From assembly GCF_030067815.1 (NCBI RefSeq), contig NZ_CP125968.1:2968001-3032000 (forward strand): 64,000 bases of DNA, written 5' to 3'. Positions 18,915-29,962 of this stretch are shown piece by piece. The notes beneath the pieces were generated by a model. That model was not told the DNA's origin and made no database searches. It was given only the letters and a program-made list of their open reading frames with translations. Origin of the DNA: Sporosarcina thermotolerans. GTDB taxonomy: Bacteria > Bacillota > Bacilli > Bacillales_A > Planococcaceae. The position numbers and the translations under genes were made by a program. The stretch's first letter is position 1. Each line of letters begins with the position of its first letter.

Positions 18915-19562
18915 ATGCTTATCGAGGAAATTATGAAGAGGAACGTCTTTTCACTTTCACCCCACCATACCGTCAAAGACGCATTGTCAATTATGCAGGA
19001 AAAGAAAATCCGGCATCTTCCAATCGTTTCAGAAACGACGGAACTGCTTGGAATCATAACTGATCGAGATATGAAAGAAGTGTTACCCTCCCTTTATTCT
19101 GATACGACGGATGTAACCGTTTACAAAAAAACTTTATCCGAAATAATGACAAAGAATCCGATTACCGGGCATCCCATGGACTTTGTCGAGGAGGCAGCGG
19201 TTGTTTTTTATGATAATCAAATCGGTTGTCTTCCAATTGTGTCAAACAACAAATTGGTCGGCATCTTAACAGAGACCGACCTTCTGTATAAATATATTGA
19301 ATTAACAGGTGCCCATCAACCGGGCTCACAAATCGAAGTGCGTGTCCCTAACATTCCAGGCATTCTGTTTGAAGTATCCAAAGTGTTTTACGAGCATAAA
19401 ATAAACGTCCAAAGTATACTCGTCTATCCGGATAAAGAAAATGAAGATAATAAAATTCTCGTTATTCGACTTAAAACAATGAATCCACTTAATGTTATTA
19501 AAGGGTTAAAGAATAATGGATTTGAGGTTTTATGGCCGAATGTTCCAGGCATGGACTTATGA
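18915..19562 (+). CDS. acuB: AcuB, CBS-pair and ACT domain protein
   Basis: 215 residues: two CBS domains (MKRNVFSLSPHHTVKDALSI; MTKNPITGHPMDFVEEAAVV) in the first 140 residues, then an ACT-like domain (VRVPNIPGILFEVSKVFYEH). CBS pairs bind adenosine nucleotides and ACT domains small ligands, so a sensory role is likely. The biochemical role in the acuABC operon is not established. Overlaps acuC by four bases. Confidence 0.93.
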   Translation: MLIEEIMKRNVFSLSPHHTVKDALSIMQEKKIRHLPIVSETTELLGIITDRDMKEVLPSLYSDTTDVTVYKKTLSEIMTKNPITGHPMDFVEEAAVVFYDNQIGCLPIVSNNKLVGILTETDLLYKYIELTGAHQPGSQIEVRVPNIPGILFEVSKVFYEHKINVQSILVYPDKENEDNKILVIRLKTMNPLNVIKGLKNNGFEVLWPNVPGMDL

Positions 19563-20715
19563 AAAAAGAAGCGGTATTCATCTATTCAAAAGAACAACTT
19601 GGATACACATTTTCCGAATCCCATCCTTTCAATCAAAAAAGACTTGTGCTAACTTTGGATCTGTTAAAGAAAATAAACGCAATAAACGATGAAGATATCA
19701 TCGCTCCAAGGATTGCAACGGACGAAGAACTTTTATTGGTGCACGATCAGCGATTTATAGATATTGTAAAAAGGGCTGGCAAAGGACAAGTTAGTGATGA
19801 TATCGGCTCTGTTTATGGTATCGGCACAGAAGACACTCCCATCTTCCCAAATATGCACGAAGCAAGTGCAATGCTTGTAGGGGGAACTTTGACTGCAGTT
19901 GATGAAGTGATGGAAGGCAGGTCAAAATATGCTGTGAACCTCGGCGGCGGGCTTCATCACGGGTTCAGTGGCAAAGCATCGGGATTTTGCGTCTATAACG
20001 ACAGTTCGGTCGCCATTAAATACATGCAAAAAAAATACGGAGCACGGGTACTTTACATAGACACCGATGCACATCACGGCGATGGAGTCCAATGGACCTT
20101 TTACGATGACCCAGACGTTTGCACACTTTCCATTCATGAAACAGGCAGATACCTTTTCCCGGCACAGGCAGTGTCACGGAACGCGGCAATGGAAAAGGAT
20201 ATGGGACTTCATTCAACTTCCCGATTGATGCATTCACCGAGGACGAATCATTTCTTGAAATTTATAAAACCGCCATCGAGGAAGTAGCAGCTTTCTTCAA
20301 ACCCGATGTCATTCTGACACAAAACGGAGCTGACGCGCATTACTTCGACCCATTAACACATTTATACGGGACGACGGAAATCTTTGAACAAATACCAAGG
20401 ATTGCAAGAGAAATTGCAGAGCGATATTGTGAGGGCCGATGGATTGCCGTTGGCGGTGGTGGATACGATATTTGGCGAGTCGTGCCAAGAGCATGGTCAC
20501 AAATTTGGTTAGCCATGAAACAAATCCCTGCCCCAACCGGCAACCTACCCGAGGATTGGCTCAACGCTTGGGGGAACCAATCCCCTGTCCCACTTATCAA
20601 AACATGGCAAGACCCAAAACCATTATACGACCCAATTCCAAGAAAGGCCGAAATAACAGAAAAAAACACCCAAATGCTAATCAAAGCACTACACATCATT
20701 CGGAATCAACAATAG
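19559..20715 (+). CDS. acuC: Deacetylase AcuC (reactivates acetyl-CoA synthetase), one frameshift
   Basis: About 385 residues when joined. Class I/II HDAC-type fold: LGGGLHHGFSGKASGFCVYND and YIDTDAHHGDGVQ hold the zinc- and proton-relay residues, and GGGGYD follows later. The start ATGA overlaps the acuB stop. The frame breaks near 20157 (TTTTCCC): restoring one base gives GRYLFPGTGSVTERGNGKG, continuous to the stop at 20715. AcuC removes the AcuA acetyl group from AcsA. Confidence 0.93.
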
Positions 20716-20869
20716 TTCTATAAACTGTTGCTATGCGTTTCAGTTGGACTTTTCGGTGACAATTATTCTTTAGCTAAAAGTTAGGATAGAAAGTGAGTGT
20801 TCTTTTTAGGATTGAGCTGTATGTAAAGGACATTGAAGAATCATTGATATTTCATCATTTTTGAAGCTT

Positions 20870-20975
20870 AGTGGTGATAAACCTCGTACAAGTGGTGATA
20901 ACAGTCCTCTGAGTGGTGATAAACATACCCTAAGTGGTGATAAAGTCGGCTTGAGTGGTGATAACCGCTTTTCTG
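20870..20975. repeat. 21-bp phased repeat array C (5 units)
   Basis: AGTGGTGATAA begins at 20870, 20891, 20912, 20933 and 20954: exact 21-base spacing, invariant 11-base core, unrelated 10-base spacers. Located between converging acuC and ccpA. Confidence 0.9.
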
Positions 20976-21091
20976 GTTTAAAAATGCCAATCTGAGGAGA
21001 ATTTGTCAGTGTTTATGGCATACCATATCCAAAATAACGATATTGTGTGTTACTCTTTTTACGATTTGGCGCGTTTGTAGTACAGAAGCAG

Positions 21092-21292
21092 ACTCGTAGT
21101 TGATTGTAGCGGAAGACGGCCGACTCCGGGAGGATTAGCGAGAGCCGTAACGAAGAACGGCTCTTGCGAGTGAAGCGTAGCGAAAAGGAGCACGTCTTTG
21201 CTCTGACAGGTGAAACAACCAACGGCAGCGAAGCGAACGGGTTGGTTCACCGCACGCCCTCCGGAAAGCGTGCCGTCTGAAGCGCAAATCAA
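21092..21292. repeat. Bacillales-type intergenic palindromic element
   Basis: Outer arms TTGATTGTAGCGGAAGACGG and GAAGCGCAAATCAAC pair imperfectly, with further inner G+C-rich inverted repeats (for example GAGAGCCGTAACG / AACGGCTCTTGCG). Same end sequences as the element at 51.1 kb but a different centre. Translations of this stretch are accidental. Confidence 0.75.
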
Positions 21293-21375
21293 CGTGCTGC
21301 ACGGTTTTTCAGTTGAGAAATCTTCATAAACGAGTCTTTAGTAACTTCCATAAATAAAAGCTGTTCCGGTTATTT

Positions 21376-21514
21376 TGTCCAGCTCCAGGCGTTAGATGCT
21401 CGGGTCATAAGGCAAAGCTGCTATGTGGCAAAGAGCGCCACGCCGCATCTTTGCCTTATGCCTGTCGCATCTGGGCAAGCGCCTTCCGCTTTTCGTTTCC
21501 CCAGAACAGCTTTT
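21376..21514 (-). repeat. GCGCC-type hairpin repeat, fourth copy (inverted)
   Basis: Reverse complement of the family found three times at 39.2-39.6 kb. Shared blocks include GACAGGCATAAGGC, the CTCTTTGCCAC centre, TTATGACCCGAGC and GGAGCT at the end. About 120-140 bp, highly self-complementary. Lies against the end of ccpA. No gene. Confidence 0.75.
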
Positions 21515-21515
21515 A

Positions 21516-22514
21516 TCACTTCGTCGATTGACGTTCCTCTATACGGTGCGGCAAAATAACACTAACATCATCAACCTCTTCACCATTCATCAACTTCGTC
21601 AACAACCGCATCGAAACTGCCCCTAAATCGTACAAAGGAACAACAACTGCAGACAGCTGCGGTCTAACTACTCTCGACAATAGTGTATGTTGGAAACAAA
21701 TCATCTCAATATCATCAGGCACCGATAAACCATCATCTCTTAGCCCATTCATAATACCAACAGCAATTTCATCATTCCCAGCAAAAATACCTGTCGGCCT
21801 CTCATCCAAATCACGAATCAACTTCCACTTTTCATACGCATCATCATACGTATTATTCGTTTCTATGAAATACTCATCAATAAGTGGTAAATTAGCTTCT
21901 TTCAATGCCTTTTCGTAACCTACCTTCTTGCAAAGACGATTGATATCCCTGGATAGAGGTCCGGATACATAAGCAATTCGTTTATGTCCATTTTCAATCA
22001 ATTTCTTAACCGCTTGATAGGCTGCATCTTCATGATCGATATTCACTGTCGGCAAATTCGTGCCAGCGTCAAGAGTACCGGCTAACACAACTGGAACATT
22101 TGCTGTCGCCATTTCTTTCCGAATTTCGTCAGACAGGGAGTCACTCATGAAAATTACACCATCAACTTGTTTTCCAAGATGATCTTCAAAAAGTTCAACT
22201 TCCCTTGTTGGACGTTTATCTGAATTGGAAAGGATAATATTGTATTCATACATCGTTGCTATATCCGCAATACCGCGGGAAAGTTCTGCATAGTAGCTTT
22301 TCGAAATGTCCGGGACGATGACACCTATAGTTGTTGTTTTTTTACTGGCAAGTCCTCTTGCCACTGCGTTTGGTCGATAACCAAGGCGCTCGATGCAATC
22401 TAACACCTTTTTACGCGTTGCCGGCTTTACATTTTGGTTGCCGTTCACAACACGAGATACTGTCGCCATCGAAACATTCGCTTCTCTTGCTACATCATAA
22501 ATTGTTACTGACAT
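21516..22514 (-). CDS. ccpA: Catabolite control protein A
   Basis: 332 residues, LacI/GalR family. N-terminal HTH TIYDVAREANVSMATVSRVVNG and hinge helix AVARGLASKKTTTIGV, then a periplasmic-binding-protein-like core. Immediate linkage to aroA is the same as in B. subtilis and separates CcpA from other LacI members. With HPr-Ser-P it binds cre sites to repress or activate carbon genes; a cre-like site lies before the C-S lyase operon here. Good RBS (GGAAGGAGA) before ATG. Confidence 0.95.
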   Translation of the reverse strand: MSVTIYDVAREANVSMATVSRVVNGNQNVKPATRKKVLDCIERLGYRPNAVARGLASKKTTTIGVIVPDISKSYYAELSRGIADIATMYEYNIILSNSDKRPTREVELFEDHLGKQVDGVIFMSDSLSDEIRKEMATANVPVVLAGTLDAGTNLPTVNIDHEDAAYQAVKKLIENGHKRIAYVSGPLSRDINRLCKKVGYEKALKEANLPLIDEYFIETNNTYDDAYEKWKLIRDLDERPTGIFAGNDEIAVGIMNGLRDDGLSVPDDIEMICFQHTLLSRVVRPQLSAVVVPLYDLGAVSMRLLTKLMNGEEVDDVSVILPHRIEERQSTK

Positions 22515-22633
22515 TATCGAATCTCCTTCCCTTCATTATGATTATGTATTCGTTTACTCTTATTATAATCAAAGCACGGTACCTTAAAAGGTCCGGCGCT
22601 TTTTACAGAAAGTTCCTACTGCATTTCCACTTT

Positions 22634-23718
22634 TCAAATGGTTTGATGTGTATTCATAAACCTTTGTAGCTCCGCATAGAACTCGTCGAACTGTTTAATA
22701 TCCATTTGCTGTGCAGCATCGGATAATGCAACTGCTGGATCAGGATGCACTTCAGCCATAACTCCATCTGCACCTACAGCGATAGCCGCCTTTGCAGTTG
22801 GAAGCAATAAGTCCTTCCTTCCAGTTGAATGAGTAACATCAACGAATACTGGTAAATGGGTTTCTTGTTTTAAGATTGGAACAGCTGAGATGTCCAATGT
22901 GTTACGCGTCGCACGTTCGTACGTACGGATACCACGTTCGCATAGCATAATTTGGCTATTCCCTTTAGAAATGATATATTCAGCCGCATGAATGAATTCA
23001 TCAATCGTTGCAGCTAAGCCTCGTTTTAATAGAACTGGTTTATTCGCCATACCTGCTTCCTTCAACAATTCGAAGTCTGCATGTTACGGGCACCTATTTG
23101 GATAACATCTATATAATCCAAAGCCTCTTCCAAATGGGATGGTGTGATAATTTCAGTTACAATGGACAATCCCGTTTCGTCTGATACGCGCTTTAGGATT
23201 TTCAATCCTTCAAGACCAAGTCCTTGGAAGTCATAAGGAGACGTACGCGGTTTATATGCACCGCCCCTTAGCATCGTCAATCCTTTAGCTTTAATCGATT
23301 GAGCGACTGCCAAAACTTGTTCATACGATTCAACAGCACATGGCCCAAAGACGAATGTAGGAGAACCGTTTCCAATTTCTTCACCGTTTACATTTACAAT
23401 CGTATCCTCGGGTTTACGTTTACGTGAAACAAGCAGCGCATTACGTTGCTCGTCCTCTTGAATTTCTAAAGCTGACATGAATATCCCTTTAAAAATCTGT
23501 TCTAAAATACCATTTGGGATCGGACCTTTGTTTGACTGGACTAGTGCGTTTAGCATCTCTCTTTCACGAATCGGATCGTATCTGTTCACACCTTGCTTTT
23601 CCTTGACCCTGCCAATTTCCTGAACAACAGATGTGCGTTCATTGATCAAGTTCAGTATTTGGTTATTCAGCCCATCAACCTGTCTGCGAAGTTCATCCAA
23701 CCCATTTTGTCTCATCAT
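22634..23718 (-). CDS. aroA: Chorismate mutase / DAHP synthase (AroA(G) type), one frameshift
   Basis: About 360 residues when joined. N-terminal AroH/AroQ-class chorismate mutase ([20 protein letters not shown], residues 5-85), then a type I-beta DAHP synthase barrel ([40 protein letters not shown]). The frame breaks near 23076: MQ must read into [14 protein letters not shown], requiring one extra A. Condenses PEP and erythrose-4-phosphate, the first step of aromatic amino acid synthesis, with feedback by chorismate or prephenate through the mutase domain. Confidence 0.94.
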
Positions 23719-23884
23719 TATGTCTCCTCCCCATACACATCATTCCCTTTTCGAAGAAGGAATTCTATGTTGCATTTTTGTATAATAGTCCAAGTATAAT
23801 GAAATGCATTCGAAATGTCACGTCATTTCTGTAAATTGTCACTAATTCACGGAGTTTGATGTGAATCGGCCTAATTTAAAAAGC

Positions 23885-23913
23885 AGAAGGGAACTTTTTC
23901 AGTTTCCCTCTAC
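23885..23913 (-). terminator. Terminator of the ytxG-ytxH unit
   Basis: Minus-strand AGGGAAACT/AGTTCCCT hairpin followed, a few bases on, by a T-rich stretch. Confidence 0.65.
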
Positions 23914-23929
23914 CTTCATAAAAAACTTA

Positions 23930-24553
23930 TTATTTCTCTTTTTCAACTGAGATATGATTTTGATTTACATTCTTTTCTTCACCGATATTCTCGCTATTAT
24001 CGTATGCAACAGTACTGTTTTTTGTTGATTGATGATCCGCAGACTCTTTGTTTTCTTCGGTTTTATTTTCAACAAACTCAATTTGTTCTTCGCCTTCAGA
24101 CGAAACTGTACCATCGTGCATCGGGACAGATGTTTTATTTGTCATCGACTTTACTTTATCAACGATCTGACCAGATTGCTCTTGGATTGTTTTAGCTAAT
24201 TCATCTGTCTTTTCTTTGGCAACAGCAGAAATCTCAGTTGCCTTGTCCTTTGCAACTGTACTTAACTCAATACTTTTGTTTTTAATGTGGACAGCTTGGT
24301 CTGAAAAGTCGTCACGCATCTCTTTGCCCGTCTTAGGAGCGAGGAATAATGCTGCAGCCGCACCAATCACTCCGCCTACTAAAGCGCCAAGTAGGAAGCT
24401 TCCAGCTCCTGAATTATCCTCCTCATAGAAGTCGTCAGTATTGGAGCGATACGGATAATTTACAGGTAGATGTGATGGTTCCCCAAAAGTATTTTTATAT
24501 TCCTGATTTCCATAATATTGCTGGTTTTGTGCGTCCTTTAGTTTTTCAGTCAT
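23930..24553 (-). CDS. ytxH: YtxH-like general stress protein
   Basis: 207 residues from ATG 24553 (TAGGAGGAATTAAC upstream). Charged N-terminus, one glycine/alanine-rich membrane segment (GSFLLGALVGGVIGAAAALFLAPKTGKEMRDDF, about residues 50-75) typical of YtxH, then a long coiled-coil-like K/E/A region and an acidic tail. The tail is longer than in most YtxH proteins. Family members are sigma-B-controlled in Bacillus; function unknown. Confidence 0.85.
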   Translation of the reverse strand: MTEKLKDAQNQQYYGNQEYKNTFGEPSHLPVNYPYRSNTDDFYEEDNSGAGSFLLGALVGGVIGAAAALFLAPKTGKEMRDDFSDQAVHIKNKSIELSTVAKDKATEISAVAKEKTDELAKTIQEQSGQIVDKVKSMTNKTSVPMHDGTVSSEGEEQIEFVENKTEENKESADHQSTKNSTVAYDNSENIGEEKNVNQNHISVEKEK

Positions 24554-24607
24554 GTTAATTCCTCCTAAATATATTTTGGTCACTACTCAGTTTTAGATAG
24601 ATAACAA

Positions 24608-25087
24608 TTACTTTGGGCTTGGCAATCTTTTTTGATTTGGATCCGACTTATAGACTGTCCAACCTGATGACCGCTCTTCTTTCATTTCCCTTACTTTACC
24701 AATGATTCCAAAAGCAACGTTACTCCACTGCACTGCTTGGGCTATTTTATCACTGTTCTTTTCAGCTTCAACAGTAATTGAGTTGGTAATTCGATGAACT
24801 GAGCTGTTCAAATTACTGACAGAGTCACCCATCCCTTTTACTGCGTCCACAACAGTGTTCAATTTTTCGGATTTCTGTTGAATATCCTCCGCAAGGGCAT
24901 TTGTCTTATGAAGGAGTTCAGTTGTCTCCGATGTAATACCCTCCAACTGGTTCGTCAAATTATCCATAGTTTCCGAAACGCTTTTTAGTGTCTTTTTTAA
25001 TGAACTTAGGGTCATCGCCAGGCTAATACATAAAATCAAAAAAGCCACTGCAGCGACGATGGCCGCAATATACAATAATACTTGCAT
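24608..25087 (-). CDS. ytxG: DUF948 membrane-anchored coiled-coil protein (YtxG)
   Basis: 159 residues: N-terminal membrane helix (VLLYIAAIVAAVAFLILCISLAM) then a long coiled coil (LSSLKKTLKSVSETMDNLTNQLEGITSETTELL), the DUF948 pattern. Directly upstream of ytxH, as in B. subtilis. Function unknown; probably an envelope stress protein. Confidence 0.85.
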   Translation of the reverse strand: MQVLLYIAAIVAAVAFLILCISLAMTLSSLKKTLKSVSETMDNLTNQLEGITSETTELLHKTNALAEDIQQKSEKLNTVVDAVKGMGDSVSNLNSSVHRITNSITVEAEKNSDKIAQAVQWSNVAFGIIGKVREMKEERSSGWTVYKSDPNQKRLPSPK

Positions 25088-25257
25088 AGCACTTCCTCCT
25101 TCCGATATACATACATAAATAATTTCTACCCTTTAAAGTAGGTAAATAAACTCAGCCATCTTTAACCTTTTTCGACAAACTTTTCAAATCCCCTTTATTT
25201 TTTATTAAAGAAATTGTTTTTCATCTAATGAGACTAATCCGGGATTTACAAAAATAA

Positions 25258-25290
25258 AAAACAGCCAATCCAAACGGATTAGGCTGTTTC
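25258..25290 (-). terminator. Terminator overlapping the murC stop
   Basis: AACAGCCTAATCC/GGATTGGCTGTT hairpin followed by TTTTTTA on the minus strand; the TAA stop of murC lies inside the first arm. Confidence 0.88.
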
Positions 25291-26592
25291 CTCTTTTTCG
25301 GTATGCTCCGAAAAAACATTCATGTATTTTTGAATATCACCAGCACCCATGAACAAGAAAACTGCATTTCCGTGCACATCAAGTACATCAATATTTTCAA
25401 GAGATAGGTGATTAGCTCCTGGAATTTTATCGATTAGATCATTAATTGATAAGTTACCGGATTGCTCGCGCGCGGAACCGAATATATCACATAGATATAC
25501 GTGATCCGCTGTCTGTAAACTTTCCGCAAACTGTTGGAGTAACGCTGCAGTACGTGTGAAAGTATGAGGCTGGAATATCGCAATGATTTCCTTGTTAGGA
25601 TATTTCTGCCTCGCCGATTGCAATGTAGCCTTTATCTCAGTCGGATGATGTGCATAGTCATCCACAATTACCCTACCATGTGATTCTGTAACAGAAAAGC
25701 GTCTTTTCACACCGTTAAATGTTGCAAGTCTTTCCTTAATACCAGAAGCCGCAATCCCTTCATAATGGCAAAGGGCAATGACGCCAAGGGCATTTAAAAT
25801 GGCATGGTCACCAGGCAAGAAAATCGTAAACGTATCATAGAACTCATTTCTCACATATACATCGAACATGGTACCCTTTTCGGATTTCTTAATATTTTTC
25901 GCTGAAAAATCATTTCCTTCATCAAATCCATAATACACTACAGGGACATTCGCTTGTATTTGTTGTAGATGAATATCATCTCCACAAGCAATAATCGCCT
26001 TTTTTACCTTTAAAGCCATTTCCCCGAATGCATCCAGTACATCAGCAAGGTCTTTAAAATAATCCGGATGGTCAAAATCAATATTAGTCATTATGGCGTA
26101 ATCAGGTTCATAGGCAAGAAAATGCCGCTTGTATTCACATGCTTCAAAAACGAAGTACTCGCTATTCTCAATCCCCCTGCCAGTGCCATCACCAATCAGA
26201 TAAGAAGTAGGTGAATTGCCGGACAAGACATGCGCCAACAATCCAGTTGTCGAAGTCTTACCGTGTGATCCTGTTATAGCAATTGAGATGAAGTTTTTCA
26301 TATAATTGCCTAAAAATTCATGATAGCGAATTACGTCAACGCCTGTTTCTTTAGCTTTCACAATTTCAGGATGACTATCAGGGAAAGCATTCCCTGCAAT
26401 TACTGTCATCCCCGGTTTTATATTATTTTCATCGAATGGTAAAATCGTTATTTTTCTTTCATGCAACGGGTCTTCCGGAAAGAAATACTTCTCTACATCC
26501 GAACCTTGTACTGTATGGGAGGAATCATGAAGAATCTGTGCAAGGGAACTCATTCCCGATCCTTTGATTCCCGTAAAATGGAACAATGTCAT
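25279..26592 (-). CDS. murC: UDP-N-acetylmuramate--L-alanine ligase
   Basis: 437 residues from ATG 26592 (GGGAGGTT upstream), starting at the conserved [18 protein letters not shown] nucleotide-binding N-terminus. Central ATP site [15 protein letters not shown], Mur ligase motifs DFDHPDYF and [15 protein letters not shown], and C-terminal [10 protein letters not shown]. Adds the first amino acid of the peptidoglycan stem peptide in the cytoplasm. Intact. Confidence 0.96.
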   Translation of the reverse strand: MTLFHFTGIKGSGMSSLAQILHDSSHTVQGSDVEKYFFPEDPLHERKITILPFDENNIKPGMTVIAGNAFPDSHPEIVKAKETGVDVIRYHEFLGNYMKNFISIAITGSHGKTSTTGLLAHVLSGNSPTSYLIGDGTGRGIENSEYFVFEACEYKRHFLAYEPDYAIMTNIDFDHPDYFKDLADVLDAFGEMALKVKKAIIACGDDIHLQQIQANVPVVYYGFDEGNDFSAKNIKKSEKGTMFDVYVRNEFYDTFTIFLPGDHAILNALGVIALCHYEGIAASGIKERLATFNGVKRRFSVTESHGRVIVDDYAHHPTEIKATLQSARQKYPNKEIIAIFQPHTFTRTAALLQQFAESLQTADHVYLCDIFGSAREQSGNLSINDLIDKIPGANHLSLENIDVLDVHGNAVFLFMGAGDIQKYMNVFSEHTEKEETA

Positions 26593-26667
26593 ATTGCAAC
26601 CTCCCGGGATCGTTTCTGTTCCTATATTCTCAAACATAAAGTAATGCGTTATTCTATAAATTTAAAT

Positions 26668-29178
26668 TTAAACTTGGGATTTATCGGTTCTATTAAGGAA
26701 TTGATCAAAATCATTTTCCGTTAAAAAAACATCTCGTGGTTTACTTCCCTTTTGCTCTGATATGAAACCTAATTCTTCCATACGATCCATCAATTTAGCC
26801 GCACGGTTATAGCCGATGCTAAAATTCCGCTGCAAAAGGGATGTCGAAGCACTTCCCTGATTGATAATAAATTGGCATGCTTCAACAAAAAGTGGGTCGG
26901 ATTCCTCTTCCTCCATTGCATTGGCTAAAAGATCTTCCTGACCAAATAGGTATTCGGGAGCCGCCTCGTTCTGAACGTGTTCTATTATACGTTCAATTTC
27001 GGCATCCGTGACAAATGTACCCTGTAATCGAATCGCTGAAGATTGGCCGTTTCCAAGATATAGCATATCACCTTTACCTAAAAGCCTTTCTGCCCAGGTG
27101 TATCAATGATCGTTCGGGAATCTATTTGGGATGAAACCGAAAAAGCAATACGCGTCGGTACATTCGCCTTTATTGTACCCGTAATAACATCGACGGATGG
27201 CCGTTGTGTCGCAATGATTAGATGGATACCACAGGCTCTTGCCTTCTGTGTGATCCGTCCAATTGAAACTTCAACATCCGCCGGTGCCATCATCATCAAG
27301 TCCGCAAGCTCGTCAATTACGATTAACAAGTATGGCAGTTTCAATGAGAATTTACGATCCTTTTCAACCATCTCGTTGTACCGTTCAATATTTCTTGCAC
27401 CAACATGCGCAAATAGTTCATATCGCCGTTCCATTTCGCCAACAGCCCACTTTAAGGCAGCTGTAGCAGCCTTCACATCAGTAATAACTGGACTGATTAA
27501 GTGTGGAATGCCATTGAAAGGAGCAAGCTCAACCATTTTCGGTCAATTAAAAGCATTTTCAAGTCTGTCGGTGATGATTTATAAAGTAAACTAACTAAAA
27601 TTGAATTTATACACACGGATTTTCCGGACCAGTAGCCCCTGCAATCATCCCATGTGGCATTTTACGTAAGTCAATCGTAACCGGTTCGCCGGTCAAGCTA
27701 AGTCCAAGTACAGCTTCCAACGGTGATTCAGAGTCTTGAAACCTTTTTGTTTCTATGACCTCAGATATTCGAACAGCCCTTGGTTTTCGATTCGGAATTT
27801 CAATGCCAATTGAACTGGTTCCAGGGATCGGTGCCTGAATTCGGATATCTTCTGCTGCTAAAGCAAGTTTCAAATCATCGGTTAGATTTCTAACCTTGCT
27901 CACTTTCGTTCCATGTCCGACAGTCAATTCAAATCGCGTAACTGTGGGACCCTGTACCGCTTCAATAACATTTGCTTGAATGGAGAAATAGGAAAGTGCC
28001 TCTTCCAATTTCGCTGATTGAGTCTGAAGCCATTCTGTATCCTCGATATGCGCTTCGGGCTGTATAAGGAAATCTTTTGAAGGGAATGCGTAATGTGGCA
28101 AACTCATTTCTTCATCCAAATTAGATTCCGGCACCTGACTATGAAGATTAGTCTCCGTTTCCTTATTTTCAGAAATACTTTCTTTCGCTTCACGTTCCAT
28201 TAACTTTTGTTTATCGTTTTTCAACATCAATACATTGAAAGGGACAATTCGTTCCTTTTTCTGCGGCTCCACTTCTTCTGATTCCGTAATTACTTGGGTT
28301 GAATCTAAATCATCGGTTTCAGTAGAGTCACTTTGAGTAGGCGATGCATCGGTAGATTCAAGTTCAATCGCTTCGCTTTTTCCCTCAAGAACATTGTCTT
28401 CTTCAATCGAAACAATCGTTTCTTGAATTGCTTCAGACTGGTCATTGTCGTCGATTGGCATCTGATCTTTAACTTGACTATCATTTAGATGTGGTACCTC
28501 ATTAAATCGTTCATTTACTTCAATATCATTATTGGAAGTATGTGCATGATTTTCCGATTCAATGCGGTCAATTTCATCCACCACCTGTATGTCTTTACTA
28601 ACTTTTTCTTCATATTCATTAACTGCCGTTTTAATCGAGGAAGAACTCAAAGCCAAATCCTCATCTTCAATTTCCAAAGTACTTTCCCGCCGTTTGGTAG
28701 GTTTCATATAGCCGTACACAGGAGAAGGAACAGTAGTTGGTGTAAATGGTCGCTTATTCTGTTTGATTACGGTCGTTTTTCTGCTTTCCTCTTTTTCAGT
28801 AATTGAGTTTACTTGATTCAGATCAGTTTCAATCACTCTATTAGTAAGGTACTTAGATGATGTAGTCGCCCTATGAATCTTCCCTTTTTCCTTTTCACTT
28901 GGCCATCTTTCATTTTTATATAAAGGAATAGGTTTAAAATCTTCTTCATCATCCAATTTTGTCGTAAGTGTTCCTATTTCGTTACTATCATTTTCAGAGT
29001 CTGGTTCCCAGCCATATATTTCAGCGTCAGTTATTATTGGAAAACGAAAAGCCGGTTTTTCTTTCGCGTCTTCTACTTTATCATCAACATCGATATCTTC
29101 TATAGTATATGTATCTTCGGGTCTTTCATCTTTTTCGGATTCAAATATTTTGTTCATAACTTTTTTAAACCAAGTCAA
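26668..29178 (-). CDS. sftA: SftA (YtpS)-type FtsK/SpoIIIE DNA translocase, three frameshifts
   Basis: About 836 residues when joined; soluble, without the N-terminal membrane helices of SpoIIIE, as in SftA. A long acidic linker (residues 40-380) precedes the motor. Walker A is restored as [13 protein letters not shown] once one T is added near 27629. [19 protein letters not shown] is restored near 27541 and [17 protein letters not shown] near 27093. Later motifs include [14 protein letters not shown] (Walker B) and a C-terminal winged-helix (gamma) domain. Start TTG 29178, with AAAAGAGTGAT upstream. It clears chromosome ends from the division septum. Neighbours murC and ytpR match B. subtilis. 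Confidence 0.92.
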
Positions 29179-29251
29179 ATCTATCACTCTTTTCAAGTCG
29201 ATCATTCTATTTTAGCAGGTTTTTGTCGGTTAAATCAATCTGGGGCCCAAA

Positions 29252-29283
29252 ATAAGAAAAACGTACTGTTTTTCACAGTACGT
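29252..29283 (-). terminator. Terminator of ytpR
   Basis: ACGTACTG/CAGTACGT hairpin followed by TTTTTCTTATTTTG on the minus strand; separates ytpR from sftA. Confidence 0.8.
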
Positions 29284-29357
29284 TGGACGGATATTGACGG
29301 CAATTCGGGATCACTTCCTGCCAAAAATAACCAAGTTGCTAACTTAAGATCAGCAAG

Positions 29358-29962
29358 TTAGATACTGAATGGCTCACCAATTCGAGAATCCTCTGGAAGG
29401 ACTAAGATACCTTTTTCTGTTGGGGCATCCGGCAAATTAAGTTCTTTTGCAGAACAAATCATCCCTGATGATGCAATTCCCCTTAATTCTGCATCACGAA
29501 TGATCATCCCGAAGGCATTACAGCTCCAACTTTTGCAACGACCACTTTTTGGCCCTTATCAACATTCGGGGCTCCACAGACGATTTGGAGTTTTTCGTTT
29601 CCAACGTCTACAGTGCAAACACTTAATTTATCTGCATTTGGATGCTTATCCTTCTCAATTACAAACCCAACAACGAATTTCGGTGATAGATCCACATCAA
29701 GCTCAAGATCGACACCATTTGTTTTTAATGCCTCATTCAGCTTTCCTACAATTTCCTCTGTCGTTTCAACTTGTCCATTTCCGTTGATTTCAACGTATTT
29801 TGAAGCATTGAAAACGTTAAATGCAGCAACTTCTTTAGAAGATGCATCCTTTATTAATGTGATATCATTCACAGAAGTAATTTCTGTCTCTTTCGGACGA
29901 TCAGTCGTAACTTGTACTAAAAGGACGTCCCCAACACTTTTTTGATTGTAAAAGATATTCAT
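29358..29962 (-). CDS. ytpR: YtpR, tRNA-binding-domain protein, one frameshift
   Basis: About 201 residues when joined, as in B. subtilis YtpR. The C-terminal half is an EMAP/Trbp111 OB fold like that of PheT ([34 protein letters not shown]). The frame breaks near 29508: [27 protein letters not shown] is recovered in the next frame and ends at 29358. It overlaps the upstream DUF1444 gene by four bases. The function of free-standing YtpR is not settled. Confidence 0.9.

Noticed and set aside
20340..20723. Independent genes over the second half of acuC
   Set aside because: The plus-strand frame from 20157 to 20715 reads as the C-terminal half of AcuC, and the others are out-of-frame or antisense shadows.
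21013..21292. Antisense frames over the palindromic element
   Set aside because: G+C-rich inverted repeats leave long frames by chance; no start signal and no recognisable protein.
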